DNA from: Saprospiraceae bacterium
GTDB lineage: Bacteria; Bacteroidota; Bacteroidia; Chitinophagales; Saprospiraceae
NCBI GenBank assembly: GCA_016715405.1
Contig: JADKAE010000014.1
Coordinates: 82,678 to 146,677, forward strand
DNA length: 64,000 bases
Reading direction: 5' to 3'
Positions within the stretch are counted from its first letter, which is position 1, and each line of letters begins with the position of its first letter. Below are positions 1 through 9,231 of the stretch, one piece after another. Below the pieces are notes generated by a model, which searched no databases, was not told the DNA's origin, and saw only the letters and a list, made by a program, of their open reading frames with translations. Both the position numbers and the translations under genes were made by a program.

Positions 1-768
1 AATCAGCTCTTCGAGATTAAGTTCTGCCAGGGATTCCACCACGAGGTCGGGGCTATAGGCAAATTTTCTGAGGTGTTCGCGTTTGGTGACGCCTGAAAGC
101 GTCAGGATAGTGCGGAAACCCACTTGTTTGCCGCCCATGATGTCTGTGGTCATCGTATCGCCGATAATGATCGTTTCTTCGGAGGCCAGTCCGATTTTTT
201 TGCGGGCCACCCGCATCATTACGGGGCTGGGTTTGCCCACTGAAAAGGCCTGGATGCCTGTGGCTTCTTCTATCATCGCTACGATAGCTTTGATGCCCAG
301 GTTGGCCCAGCCTTTCTTTTTAGGAGAGGGGTCGAGGTTGGTGGCTACGAATTTTGCGCCTTCCAAAATGAATTCCACGGCGTTGTTGACCATTTCGAGG
401 GTGAAATTCCGTCCTTCTCCGACGACGACGAAGTCGGGTTTTTGCATTACCAGCGAATATCCATACTCGTGCAAACTGTTGATCAATCCGCCTTCGCCGA
501 GCACATATGCGGTGCCGTTGGGTTTTTGGTGCGCGAGAAACCAACCCGTGGCCATGGCGCTGGTGAATACGTCGCTTTCTTCTGCTTCTATGCCCAGTCC
601 GGCCAGTTTGTTGACTACATCGCGCGGTGTGCGCTGGCTATTATTGGTGATAAATAAAAAAGGGATTTGTCGTTTTTTCAATTTGGCAATAAAATGATCG
701 GCGCCGGGAATAAGTTCATTGCCGCTGTAAATTACGCCGTCCATATCAATAAGAAATCCTTTAGCCAT
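1..768 (-). CDS. HAD-IIA family phosphatase, NagD-like (3' end outside window)
   Basis: The gene starts at the ATG at 766-768 and reads without a stop to the window edge, giving 256 residues that lack only the C-terminus. HAD motif I (DMDG at residues 8-11) lies at the N-terminus, followed by FITNNS near residue 40. A KPSP loop comes near residue 195 and a GDTMTTD acidic motif near 215. This order, with a large cap between motifs II and III, is typical of HAD-IIA enzymes such as NagD and 4-nitrophenylphosphatase, which remove phosphate from small cytoplasmic metabolites. The substrate cannot be read from sequence. A heptamer repeat array (791-919) separates it from the co-oriented sugar porter upstream, so it probably has its own promoter. 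Confidence 0.85.
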   Translation of the reverse strand, partial: MAKGFLIDMDGVIYSGNELIPGADHFIAKLKKRQIPFLFITNNSQRTPRDVVNKLAGLGIEAEESDVFTSAMATGWFLAHQKPNGTAYVLGEGGLINSLHEYGYSLVMQKPDFVVVGEGRNFTLEMVNNAVEFILEGAKFVATNLDPSPKKKGWANLGIKAIVAMIEEATGIQAFSVGKPSPVMMRVARKKIGLASEETIIIGDTMTTDIMGGKQVGFRTILTLSGVTKREHLRKFAYSPDLVVESLAELNLEELI

Positions 769-790
769 ATTGTTTAGTTGTTTAATTAAG

Positions 791-919
791 AATGACGAAT
801 GACGAATGACGAATGACGAATGACGAATATTTTTTAATTAAAAATAATTTAATTCATTAACAATTGATTATTAGTTCGTAATTAAACATTCGTAATTCGT
901 AATTAAAAATTCGTAATTC
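791..919. repeat. Heptamer array AATGACG x5 facing AATTACG-type arm
   Basis: Five perfect tandem copies of AATGACG occupy 791-825. After an AT-rich spacer, copies of CGTAATT follow at 875-919. The two words are near-complements, differing at one position, so an imperfect hairpin is possible. The array lies just after the sugar porter stop codon and before the HAD gene, both on the minus strand. It could act as a transcript end for the porter, which is inference. Confidence 0.8.
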
Positions 920-920
920 C

Positions 921-2243
921 CTAAGCCGTCAATTGCTTCTCCAAATCTTCCAGTGAAACGCCTTTTGTTTCCGGCATCATTCGCCACACAAAAATCAATT
1001 GCAGGAACATCATAAAGGCAAAAAAGCCAAAAACCGGCGCTGCACCGATAAGGGTAAATAAAACCGGTACCAGCGAGGGGATAGCTGCTGCCAGCACCCA
1101 ATGCACAGAGCTGCCGAATGCTTGTCCGTTGGCGCGCAAATGGTTGGGAAATATTTCAGATATAAACACCCATATTACCGTACCCTGACCAATGGCATGG
1201 GCGGCAATGAACAAAAACAGGAAGATGGGTACGGCCATGCCTTTGATATTCATTTCAAAGGCCAGGGCGACAAGAGAAAGCGATATAATATAACCCACCG
1301 AGCCGATATACATAAGCTGCTTACGGCCAAAACGATCAATGAGCGATAAGCCGACAAGGGTGAAAATCAGGTTGGTGATACCAATGCGCACGCTGCTAAG
1401 GAGCGCCGAGGTTTTTTCCAGACCCGCAATGTCGAAGGTACGGGGGGCGTAGTACAAAAAGGCAGTGATACCTGAAAATTGATTAAAAAATGCCACCAAA
1501 AATGCCAGCATCAAGGGGAAGCGGTACCGCCTGCTGAAAATAGTATCCCCATTATCCGCCTCTTTATGGTCGGCCACGATCCGGTGCATTTCTGTTTCTA
1601 CATCCATACCCGGGTCGATCAATCGAAGTGTTTTTGCCGTCGCTTCCCGGTCGTGTTTTTTTACCAATAACCAGCGAGGACTTTCGGGCACTGTTATTAC
1701 CATTATCGTATAAATGAGGGCCGGGAAGGCTTCCACGCCAAGCATCCAGCGCCAGGACTCATGCTGAATACCACTCAGGAGGTAGTTTGACAAAAATGCG
1801 ACGAGTATACCAAATACGATATTGAACTGGTAAAGGGCTACGAGCTTGCCCCTGTTTCCTGCCGGTGCAATTTCAGAGATATAAGCCGGCGCAGCTATGG
1901 TAGAAGCCCCTACGCCCAACCCACCCAAAAACCTGAAAAAGGCAAAAGTCCAGGGTTCGTTGGATAAGGCAGAGCCCACCGCGGATACAAAATAAAATAC
2001 GCCAATCCAAAAGAGGGTCTTTTTTCGCCCCAGCCTGTCGGTGGGTATACCTCCCAAAAGTGCGCCTATTACCGTTCCCCAAAGCGCCGATGACATCACC
2101 ACGAATCCATGGAATACCTCTCCTCGTGGCCAAAGCGCTTGTAGCGACAGGTCGGCGCCTGAAATAACTACGGTATCAAATCCAAATAAAAACCCAGCCA
2201 GCGCGACCGTAATAGACCAAAAGAAGATTTTGCGGTGATTCAT
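921..2243 (-). CDS. MFS sugar porter (sugar:proton symporter family)
   Basis: A 440-residue inner-membrane transporter with about 12 hydrophobic segments. Signatures of the sugar porter family (TC 2.A.1.1) are plain: GFDTVVISGA in the first helix, DRLGRKK in loop 2-3, PESPRWL at the end of the first half, DRFGRK in loop 8-9, and PETKG after helix 12. The family imports monosaccharides with protons. The exact sugar is unknown. A start at 2345 is possible, but the ATG at 2241-2243 gives the standard N-terminus and lies 20 bases after a good -7 promoter element. No sugar catabolic genes are adjacent. Confidence 0.88.
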   Translation of the reverse strand: MNHRKIFFWSITVALAGFLFGFDTVVISGADLSLQALWPRGEVFHGFVVMSSALWGTVIGALLGGIPTDRLGRKKTLFWIGVFYFVSAVGSALSNEPWTFAFFRFLGGLGVGASTIAAPAYISEIAPAGNRGKLVALYQFNIVFGILVAFLSNYLLSGIQHESWRWMLGVEAFPALIYTIMVITVPESPRWLLVKKHDREATAKTLRLIDPGMDVETEMHRIVADHKEADNGDTIFSRRYRFPLMLAFLVAFFNQFSGITAFLYYAPRTFDIAGLEKTSALLSSVRIGITNLIFTLVGLSLIDRFGRKQLMYIGSVGYIISLSLVALAFEMNIKGMAVPIFLFLFIAAHAIGQGTVIWVFISEIFPNHLRANGQAFGSSVHWVLAAAIPSLVPVLFTLIGAAPVFGFFAFMMFLQLIFVWRMMPETKGVSLEDLEKQLTA

Positions 2244-2263
2244 ACGTTCCGTTTTTTCTACCG

Positions 2264-2271
2264 CAAATATA
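2264..2271 (-). promoter_or_regulatory. Bacteroidota -7 promoter element (TATATTTG) for the sugar porter
   Basis: The minus strand reads TATATTTG, a perfect match to the Bacteroidota -7 consensus TAnnTTTG, 20 bases upstream of the chosen ATG. This supports the shorter start. Confidence 0.6.
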
Positions 2272-2281
2272 TATATCCGGT

Positions 2282-2731
2282 TTAATAGCCGGGTATATCC
2301 TCGATAAATTCGAACGATTCTTTGTGGTAGTCCATCCGGCAGCAATAACTGACCGGGCCGTTGGTGACAGCCAGATAAGGCACTTGCAAAGGCAGATTAT
2401 AGGTGGCTATTTGCCGAAAGGTGACCTGTGTGATGGGCACATGGGGCGCCTTGCATTCTATGAGCAGAAAAGGCCGCATATGTGCATCAAAAACGAGCAC
2501 GTCGCATCGTTTGTATATTCCATTGACTTCCAAACCGCGCTCTACCGCGATCCTGTTTTTGTTGTATTGTTTTTCAAGCAGCAAGTACTGCAGAATGAGT
2601 TGCCTGACGGTCTCCTCCGGTTGCAAGACGACCCAGCTGCGCCTGATTACATCGAAGATAAGGCGCTTGCCCGCTTCGGTTTTTAATTGCAGCAGGTGCT
2701 GGTATTGCAGCAGGGGGAGGTCGAGTTGCAT
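2282..2731 (-). CDS. HsdR-N-like nuclease-domain protein (stand-alone)
   Basis: A 149-residue protein resembling the type I restriction HsdR N-terminal domain found alone in many Bacteroidota. The PD-(D/E)xK nuclease fold is suggested by CDVLVFD near residue 89 and ECKAP near 105. No HsdM, HsdS or helicase is nearby, so this is not a restriction system; its cellular role is unknown. I chose the ATG at 2729-2731. The frame stays open upstream through the heptamer array to 2872, but that part only translates repeat (EQRTENR units). The start codon abuts ten TTCTCTG repeats, leaving an unusual leader. Confidence 0.75.
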   Translation of the reverse strand: MQLDLPLLQYQHLLQLKTEAGKRLIFDVIRRSWVVLQPEETVRQLILQYLLLEKQYNKNRIAVERGLEVNGIYKRCDVLVFDAHMRPFLLIECKAPHVPITQVTFRQIATYNLPLQVPYLAVTNGPVSYCCRMDYHKESFEFIEDIPGY

Positions 2732-2865
2732 TCTCTGTTCTCTGTTCTCTGTTCTCTGTTCTCTGTTCTCTGTTCTCTGTTCTCTGTTCTCTGTTCTCTG
2801 TTCAGGTAAACTAGCAAAGATAATGAACGGAGAACGGAGAACAGAGAACCGACAACCGACAACCG
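2731..2865. repeat. TTCTCTG x10 array with GAACGGA and ACAACCG words
   Basis: Ten tandem heptamers TTCTCTG (2731-2800) are followed about 20 bases later by the partly complementary arm GAACGGA, GAACGGA, GAACAGA (2825-2845). Then come about three copies of ACAACCG, a word that recurs at 37022-37137. The block lies between two minus-strand genes and touches the start codon of the nuclease-domain gene. Confidence 0.85.
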
Positions 2866-2868
2866 GTT

Positions 2869-5396
2869 TCATTCATACCTTCCCCTCCCCGAGCGGTCAA
2901 TAATCGTCGAACTGGCCTGCTGGGTGCCCTGCACAGTGATATCGAGCACATTGACATGAGGCGGGCGCGTAGCGATATACAAAATAGCATCCGCTACATC
3001 GGAAGCGCTCAACGGTTTGAAGTCGCTGTAAATGTTGGCTTTTTCAGCGTCGCCGTCGAAGCGAACGAGGGCAAATTCGGTTTCTTCTACATGAGCGGGG
3101 CTGACCTGGCTCACCCGCACGTTGTGCGTATGCAGGTCGATGCGCATGGCTGAAGTCAGCGCGTCTACGGCAAACTTGGTAGCGCAATAGACATTGCCCT
3201 TGGGGTAAACTTCTTTGCCGGCCGTGGAGCCCAGATTGATCACGTGTCCGCTGCCCCGGGCCACCATGCCGGGCGTGACGGCGCGTGTGAGGTAACGCAG
3301 GCCTTTGATATTGGTGTCGATCATTTCTTCCCAATGCTCCAGGCTGCCTTCGTAGATGGGAGAGAGCCCTTTTGCTTTTCCGGCATTGTTGATCAAATAT
3401 CGATGTCGGCCCATTCGCCGCTCAGGCTGTCAATGGCTGCTTGTACGGCCTGGACCTCGCGTACGTCAAAACACAATTTTTCTACTTCGGCCTCAAAAGT
3501 ATCGTGCAAATGGTTTTGGAGTTCATCGAGTCGTTCATGCCGGCGACCGGTGATAATCACGCGGAAACCTTCGGCGGCAAAGCGCTCAGCGGTGGCTTTT
3601 CCTATGCCCGACGTAGCGCCCGTGATCAGCACGGTTTTTCCGGCTCCCTGTTTTGGCGCCGGTGGTTCGGGCTCCGGTGCCGGCTCCGGTTCGGGCTGTT
3701 TGGCTTCTTCTTCCCTGATACGCAACAATTCTTCCAGCTTCGAGATCGTATTTTTCAGCGCATCGATCACATGGTGCTCTTCCAGGTTGATATTTGATGC
3801 AACCGCCGGAATGGCCATGGAGGCAGGGGCCTCAAAGTAAAATGCCTGGTCGTTTTCGGGGGTTTTTAGTTCCGGGTTATTAACGGCGGCTTTCTGGTAA
3901 GCCTCATAAGCTTGCTCGAATTTGCCTTGCTGGTGATATAGCAGGGCAAGGTCATACCATGCAAAGGGGTGATCGGGTTGCACATCGAGCGTTCGCCCGA
4001 AGTATTTGGCTGCTTTCTTGGGTTTGCCGAGTGCTTCGCCAAGGAGCAGGGCGTATTGATAAGAGGCATCGCTGTGTTTGGGATTGGCTTTCAGCGCTTT
4101 TTTGAAGGCTTTTGCCGCTTTTGCCTGGCTGCCTTCAAAATGGTTTACCAGCAACATGCCCAAGCGGAAATACACATCCGGATATGCGGGGTTCTTTTCC
4201 GCCAGTTTTTCGTAATACAGAAGAGCCTGATCGAAATTTCCGTCAATTTCTTTCAGTTCGGCCAGCAGAAAATAAGCATTTTCATTTTCAGGGTCTAAAT
4301 CGAGCAGTTGAAGCAACTGCTTGCCGGCAGTTTCGTGGTCCTGAACATTGTGTGCCAGCATTAGGGCGTAGTGATAGCGAAGGTCAGCGACCTGGGGGTG
4401 CGACTCGATGGCGTTGGCGAGGCGGTGTAGCGCTTCATCCGTCCTGCCCTCATCGGCGGCTTTCCAGCTTTGCTGAATGAGGTCGTTGAGTTCGGGGGTG
4501 AGTTCTTGCGGAGAAGCTTTTCCGAGAAAAGTGTCGTCTTCGAGTTCGTCGTCTTCTTCGTCAACCTCCCCGGTATCGTGCGTAATAGCAATCAATTCCT
4601 CCGTATGTGCTTCGCCGGGGGTAGATTGTAATTCTTCTATGGGCAACACAGGTTCTTCTGCAGGTTGGGTGGGTTCGAAAGCCGGCGCCGGTTCGCCTTC
4701 GGGTATAGATTCTACCAGGGGTTCTTCCATAATCGCGGCAGGGGTTTCTTCGATAATTGGCTCAGCAGGCTGTCGCATGCGGTCTTGCAGGCGCAGGCGC
4801 TTGAACTTGTCCCATGCTTCGGGCGCCGATACGAAGCGGAAAAAAGCATCAAAATCGTTGGCTTCGAGTTGTTCGAGGGTAAGGTGTGGAATAGAGCGCA
4901 AAACGCGGAGGAATTCGCCGGCTTCGCTCGATATATCTCGCATCACTTTCAGGTGATCATTGAAGACATCTTCGTCGATATCTTTGAGATGCCTTTTTTG
5001 GCGGCGCAGATCGAGGTATTGGTCTTGCCAGAAATTGATGTATTGGATAATATCGCTTACGCGGTCGAAGTGCGTGATTACTTTGACCATCTTGTTGGCG
5101 GTCTCATCGTAGGCCTGGCCGTCGATAATAATGGGCAGAATCTGGCTCCGCTTGTCCTGCAGCATTTGCAATCCGCGGTGCATGCAAGACACCGTTTTGA
5201 GGAAGTTGTCGCTAACGATCAGTATGATGGGCCCTGTAAATGGGCGCAGACGGTCGGCCAGCGGGGAATCGGGTTGGTTTTTATTGCCGTAGATGTGTTC
5301 TATGTGATCTACGACGCCGCTTAGTTGTTTTTCAAGCGCTTCGGCTACATTATTATTTTCAATGCAATAAGCCAGCGCGATGGTTTTTACGTTCAT
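2869..5396 (-). CDS. TIR-like / TPR / short-chain dehydrogenase fusion (one frameshift)
   Basis: Adding one base to the A run at 3395-3397 joins two reading frames into one protein of about 842 residues. Residues 1-130 look like a TIR-type Rossmannoid domain: a strand IALAYC, then PIILIVSDNFLKTVSC in the position of the usual SxxYxxSxWC motif. The catalytic Glu normally three residues after the Cys is Arg here, so NADase activity is doubtful. A proline/acidic linker (about 210-290), four to five TPRs (305-500) and a short coiled coil with a PEPEP linker (535-578) follow. The C-terminal 260 residues are a classical SDR: TGATSGIG cofactor loop, NNAG, a catalytic Ser in LGSTAG, and YCATK. The C-terminal half resembles YdfG-type NADP-dependent dehydrogenases. 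The break falls at the end of the strand before NNAG. Substrate and partners are unknown. Confidence 0.7.
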
Positions 5397-5518
5397 AACA
5401 ATTTTTTTGTGTGGCGTCAGGCAGTGTGTCAGGACTTACAGGGGCCAAACTGCCTTTTATACACCGGGATGGATGACATTTTCAAAGTATACTGTTCACT
5501 TTCAAAGTTGTTTCGATT

Positions 5519-6340
5519 TTATTGATCGATTTTATTGGGGCGCTTAGCCGACCAGATAGTGCGCATATCATTTCCCGAACGAAAAGATCCTATCATGGCG
5601 CCATCGGGTGTTAGTTTTGCTTCATAAAGGAGAGCTTGTGTTCCGTCAAATCGCGAGAGGTATAATTTGTCGGCTTGAATGGTGCCTTCCAGATTGTGAT
5701 ACACGCCCAATTCCGTTTTGAAAGAACCGGTGAGGTAATTTCCCTGCTGCTTAAAATCGGCGACGGCAGGATACGGATTGTCAGTATCCAGTCCGAGCGT
5801 AGCTTCCCAAAGTCCGGTGACGTCACCAACAGGTGTTTTTCGCAGCGCGGTAAAGCGGTAGTTGTCACCCTGCCAGGCCACAAAATGGATGCGGTAATTT
5901 TCTTTGTTGGTGACGATCCAGTCGCCTTCCATGATATTTTCTTCAAAAATGGCGCGGATATACGAATTGCCGGCAGGGAAGGGGATGATAACGGTATCCT
6001 TCGCCGTTCTGCGATCCCTTCCTATAATAATATTATCCGCACGGATTACTTCATCACCGTTTTTTATCTCGATGTGGAATTTGTCGGGGGTATCGTATTT
6101 GACCTCGAAATTGAAGGGCAGTTCGCCTTCTGTGACTTCGTCAAACGTTAAGTTGAGCTTTTCGGGAAGCGGTTTGCCTTTGGGATTGGGCGTAACCGGA
6201 TTGTTTTCCAGCTGCAACACAGCCCGCCAGATGCCTGGAGGAAGCCCGGAATACGTATTGTCTACTACAAGGCAACGCGAAAAAACGAGCGTACCTGCTA
6301 CCGCAATCAGGATTAGCTGTGCGATACGTTGTATTTGCAT
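5519..6340 (-). CDS. Exported hypothetical protein
   Basis: About 273 residues from the ATG at 6338-6340; a start at 6370 would overlap the upstream gene. The first 25 residues form a hydrophobic segment ending near a Cys (VFSRC), which suggests export, but the lipobox is poor because Arg precedes the Cys. The body is beta-rich and alternates hydrophobic strands, like the N-terminal DUF4369-type domains that precede TlpA thioredoxins in Bacteroidota. No thioredoxin CxxC follows. It lies 13 bases after the co-oriented gene at 6354-6890, so the two are probably co-transcribed. Function unknown. Confidence 0.65.
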   Translation of the reverse strand: MQIQRIAQLILIAVAGTLVFSRCLVVDNTYSGLPPGIWRAVLQLENNPVTPNPKGKPLPEKLNLTFDEVTEGELPFNFEVKYDTPDKFHIEIKNGDEVIRADNIIIGRDRRTAKDTVIIPFPAGNSYIRAIFEENIMEGDWIVTNKENYRIHFVAWQGDNYRFTALRKTPVGDVTGLWEATLGLDTDNPYPAVADFKQQGNYLTGSFKTELGVYHNLEGTIQADKLYLSRFDGTQALLYEAKLTPDGAMIGSFRSGNDMRTIWSAKRPNKIDQ

Positions 6341-6353
6341 GCGATTGGGGCGC

Positions 6354-6890
6354 TTAGTTAGTCTTATCACCTATAAAATATTGGTCTTTATGTTTGAACA
6401 ATACATTGAACGTGGTCAGACTGCCGTAAATACGCGTGATATACTGCTGCAGGTTGACTTTTTCTTCGTCGTCGAGGTTGCTGCTGTTGATGCGTTGTTC
6501 CATCACTCTGAGCCTGTCTCTTACCATAACGATTTTATGGAAAAAGGTTTCAATGGGAATTTCTTTTTCTTTGAGTTCGGTATCACCCGGACGCAAAATC
6601 ATCACGCCGTCTTTCCAGCGTTCTCCTAATGGTACCTCTTCCGTAATATCTGAAAAAGCCCGCAAGATTTTGATCAGCGATTTTTCGGCATCTGAAAAGG
6701 AGAGGGTCTCTTCGGGTATTACGGCGTCAATGATTTCCCATTTGTCGTATTCTTTGCCTACCTGTTTGATGCCGTACATCATAAAACAAACTTCGTAAGC
6801 TGCGCGGTGCAATCTGATGACTACGCCGTCGCCGTATGCCGGATGGCGCACCCTGGAGCCGATACCCAACAACTTATCCTGCTCGCTCAT
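6354..6890 (-). CDS. Hypothetical cytoplasmic protein with Tudor-like N-terminus
   Basis: 178 residues starting at the ATG 6888-6890; the open frame extends to 6929 but the extra residues look like leader. The first 50 residues (GSRVRHPAYGDGVV and following strands) resemble the small SH3/Tudor-like barrel at the end of UvrD-type helicases and CarD-like proteins, which bind nucleic acid or RNA polymerase. The rest is charged and helical, with a possible coiled coil in the last 70 residues. No signal peptide or membrane segment is seen. The role is unknown and the barrel assignment rests on pattern only. Confidence 0.65.
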   Translation of the reverse strand: MSEQDKLLGIGSRVRHPAYGDGVVIRLHRAAYEVCFMMYGIKQVGKEYDKWEIIDAVIPEETLSFSDAEKSLIKILRAFSDITEEVPLGERWKDGVMILRPGDTELKEKEIPIETFFHKIVMVRDRLRVMEQRINSSNLDDEEKVNLQQYITRIYGSLTTFNVLFKHKDQYFIGDKTN

Positions 6891-7095
6891 AGCGTTTTTT
6901 AGTTTGAATTCGAACGAATAAATAAGCAATCTATTATGCGCTTACGCTTCAAGCGGCCCCAAGTTAGAGAAAAATGTTAAAAAAGTGGAAGGGCGTCTAT
7001 TCCCGTTTTAAGATATTTGTATTTTTATAATAAAAAATTACTCAGTTAGAATTTTCTTGTAATTTTTTTGTAATCAAATTTAAAAACAATCGGAT

Positions 7096-7123
7096 AGCCA
7101 AATCCGGAAAAACAAATTTGGCT
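7096..7123. other. Inverted repeat just upstream of hemE
   Basis: AGCCAAAT at 7096-7103 pairs with ATTTGGCT at 7116-7123 around a 12-base loop, ending 11 bases before the hemE start codon. It could be an operator or a leader hairpin. No other evidence is available. Confidence 0.35.
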
Positions 7124-7134
7124 AACATTGCCGG

Positions 7135-8169
7135 ATGAAACCAGTAAACGATCTATTGTTGCGGGTAGCCCGAGGAGAAGAGGTGGAGCGCCCGCCCGTA
7201 TGGCTGATGCGGCAAGCCGGCCGGATATTGCCGCAATACCGCGCTATTCGCGAAAGCTTGTCCGATTTTAAAGTCCTGGTAGAAACGCCTGCACTGGCCG
7301 CCGAGGTCACCGTGCAACCCGTCGACGAGTTGGGGGTAGACGCGGCCATTTTGTTTTCAGACATCCTGGTCATCCCGCAGGCGATGGGATTGCCCTATGA
7401 GATGGCCGAAAAGCGGGGGCCCTGGTTTCCAGATACCATTCGCTCCGCATCCGATATTGCGGCATTGCTGGAGGGCGAAGAAGCGGCGGCGCGGCTGCCG
7501 TTTGTATACGAAGCGATCAGGCAAACCAACGCGGCACTGTCGGGTCGGGTTCCGCTCATCGGCTTTGCCGGCGCGCCCTGGACCCTTTTGGCCTACATGG
7601 TTGAGGGCCAGGGAAGTAAGACCTTTACGAAGGCCAAGCAAATGTTGTTTCCCGAGCCTGCATTGGCGCATCACTTGTTGGAGAAGATCACCTCATCGGT
7701 TATTGCTTATCTGAAGCTCAAAATAGAAGCGGGCGTACACCTCGTGCAGCTCTTCGATTCCTGGGCCGGATTGCTGGGCCCCGAGGCATATCGGACGTTT
7801 GCGTTGCCCTATATCCGGCAGATCTGCGAAGCCATCCCGGAGGTACCCGTAACCGTATTTGCCAAAGGCGCCTGGTTTGCGCTCGAGGATTTCGCCGCCT
7901 TGCCTTGCCAGGTCATCGGCCTTGACTGGACGATGGACCCCGCACAAAGCCGCAGCAGGGTAGGGGAGCGACCGGCCCTGCAGGGCAACCTCGACCCCTG
8001 TGTGTTGTTTTCTAATGAAGAGGAAATTGCTCGTCAAACCCGGCAAATGCTTGATGATTTCGGGCCCGGGCATATTGCCAATCTGGGCCATGGCGTATAT
8101 CCCGACACGCCGCTTGAAAATGTGCGTTGTTTTGTGAATACGGTGAAAAATTACAGGTATGGCGGGTAG
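7135..8169 (+). CDS. hemE: Uroporphyrinogen decarboxylase
   Basis: 344 residues, the usual length for HemE, which decarboxylates the four acetate side chains of uroporphyrinogen III to give coproporphyrinogen III in heme synthesis. The signature RQAGR (residues 26-30) binds the substrate carboxylates. FSDIL carries the catalytic Asp, and GFAGAPWTL and GNLDP follow in the expected order. The N-terminus starts with the conserved KPVNDLLLR, fixing the ATG at 7135. It is transcribed away from the hypothetical gene at 6354-6890 with an AT-rich 200-base spacer between. No other heme gene is in the window. Confidence 0.96.
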   Translation: MKPVNDLLLRVARGEEVERPPVWLMRQAGRILPQYRAIRESLSDFKVLVETPALAAEVTVQPVDELGVDAAILFSDILVIPQAMGLPYEMAEKRGPWFPDTIRSASDIAALLEGEEAAARLPFVYEAIRQTNAALSGRVPLIGFAGAPWTLLAYMVEGQGSKTFTKAKQMLFPEPALAHHLLEKITSSVIAYLKLKIEAGVHLVQLFDSWAGLLGPEAYRTFALPYIRQICEAIPEVPVTVFAKGAWFALEDFAALPCQVIGLDWTMDPAQSRSRVGERPALQGNLDPCVLFSNEEEIARQTRQMLDDFGPGHIANLGHGVYPDTPLENVRCFVNTVKNYRYGG

Positions 8170-8195
8170 GGGTGAAATATATGAATAGGTTCTAT

Positions 8196-8203
8196 TAACT
8201 TTG
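8196..8203 (+). promoter_or_regulatory. -7 promoter element (TAACTTTG) for accD
   Basis: A perfect TAnnTTTG lies between the hemE stop and accD, about 83 bases before the accD ATG. This suggests that accD has its own promoter rather than reading through from hemE. Confidence 0.55.
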
Positions 8204-8286
8204 TCGCCCATGGCGTAGTTCACAAGACTGCCATGTTCTCACCCAATTTTTCCGGATGATCATATTTATTAGGAAAACATCGTGTT

Positions 8287-9131
8287 ATGGGATGGTTTAA
8301 ACGACTTAAAGAAGGCATTCAAACGGCTACGCGCAACAAAAAGAGGCGCCGGAGGGGCTGTGGTACAAGTGCAAAGAGTGTAAGGAAACCAGCACGATGA
8401 AAGAACTGCGCGAAAATTTTTACAAGTGCCCGCATTGCGGTCACCACGTGCGCATCGGTTCTCACGACTATTTCGACCTCATTTTCGACGGCGACCAATA
8501 CGAAGAATTGTTCACCGATCTGCGTTCCAAGGATATACTCGGGTTCAAAGATTTAAAGCCCTACCCTGAGCGCTTGCAGGAGGCCATGAAAAAATCGGGA
8601 CTTACCGACGCAATTGCGGTGGCCAGGGGCAAAGTAAACAAGAAAAACCTGGTCATTGCCGCCATGGACTTCAATTTCATCGGCGGCTCTATGGGCTCGG
8701 TAGTGGGCCAGAAAATAGCGCTGGCCATCGATTATTGCCTGGATACCCGCAGCCCGCTGCTCATAATCTCCAAGACCGGCGGCGCCCGAATGATGGAATC
8801 GGCTTTTTCGCTGATGCAAATGGCTAAAACATCGGCCAAGCTCACACAATTGGCCAAGGCACGCATCCCTTATTTTTCGCTGCTCACCGACCCTACTACA
8901 GGCGGTGTGACGGCTTCCTTTGCCATGCTTGGTGATATCAATTTTTCCGAACCCGCGGCATTGATAGGTTTTGCCGGCCCGAGGGTAATTAAGGAAACGA
9001 TCAAAAAGGATCTACCCGAAGGATTTCAAACTTCCGAATTCCTGCTGGAACACGGCTTTCTCGATTTTATCACCGACCGCAAAGATTTGAGGGAAACGCT
9101 ATCCGATTTGTTACAACTTTACGATCTGTAA
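8287..9131 (+). CDS. accD: Acetyl-CoA carboxylase carboxyltransferase subunit beta (one frameshift)
   Basis: The beta subunit of the carboxyltransferase that makes malonyl-CoA for fatty acid synthesis. The frame from the ATG at 8287 begins MGWFKRLKEGI, as in other AccD proteins, but meets a stop after 37 codons. Adding one A to the run at 8338-8342 restores a 281-residue protein. The reconstructed zinc ribbon has the expected Cys pairs CKEC and CPHC (about residues 27-49). Crotonase-fold motifs follow, including KTGGARM, TTGGV and GFAGPR. Because AccD is essential, the break is almost certainly a sequence error. It converges on the exchanger gene across a repeat hairpin. Confidence 0.92.
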
Positions 9132-9147
9132 TTATAGCTCTTGGCAA

Positions 9148-9228
9148 TTAGGGCTTAGGGCTCAGGGCTTAGGGCTTAGGGCTTAGCGGTCAGCAGCTAG
9201 GCCCTAAGCCCTAAGCCCTGACCGCTAA
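9148..9228. repeat. GGGCTTA hairpin between convergent genes
   Basis: Left arm: repeated GGGCTTA/GGGCTCA units ending in TTAGCGGTCAG. Right arm: GCCCTAA units ending in CTGACCGCTAA, which is the exact reverse complement of that 11-mer. The structure lies 16 bases after the accD stop and 4 bases before the exchanger stop on the other strand, so it is placed as a two-way terminator. The same word recurs at 21205-21276. Confidence 0.85.
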
Positions 9229-9231
9229 TAA

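Noticed and set aside
2282..2872. Type I restriction-modification system
   Set aside because: Only a stand-alone HsdR-N-like domain is present; no methylase, specificity or helicase gene is adjacent.
3390..3400. Programmed ribosomal frameshift in the TIR-TPR-SDR gene
   Set aside because: No slippery heptamer or downstream structure is evident, and many other genes in the window show the same kind of single-base loss, so sequence error is more likely.
5533..6356. Short direct repeat ATTGGGGCGCTTAG flanking the gene at 5519-6340 as a target-site duplication
   Set aside because: The gene shows no mobile-element features and the copies lie within coding ends; 14 bases may repeat by chance or through local duplication.
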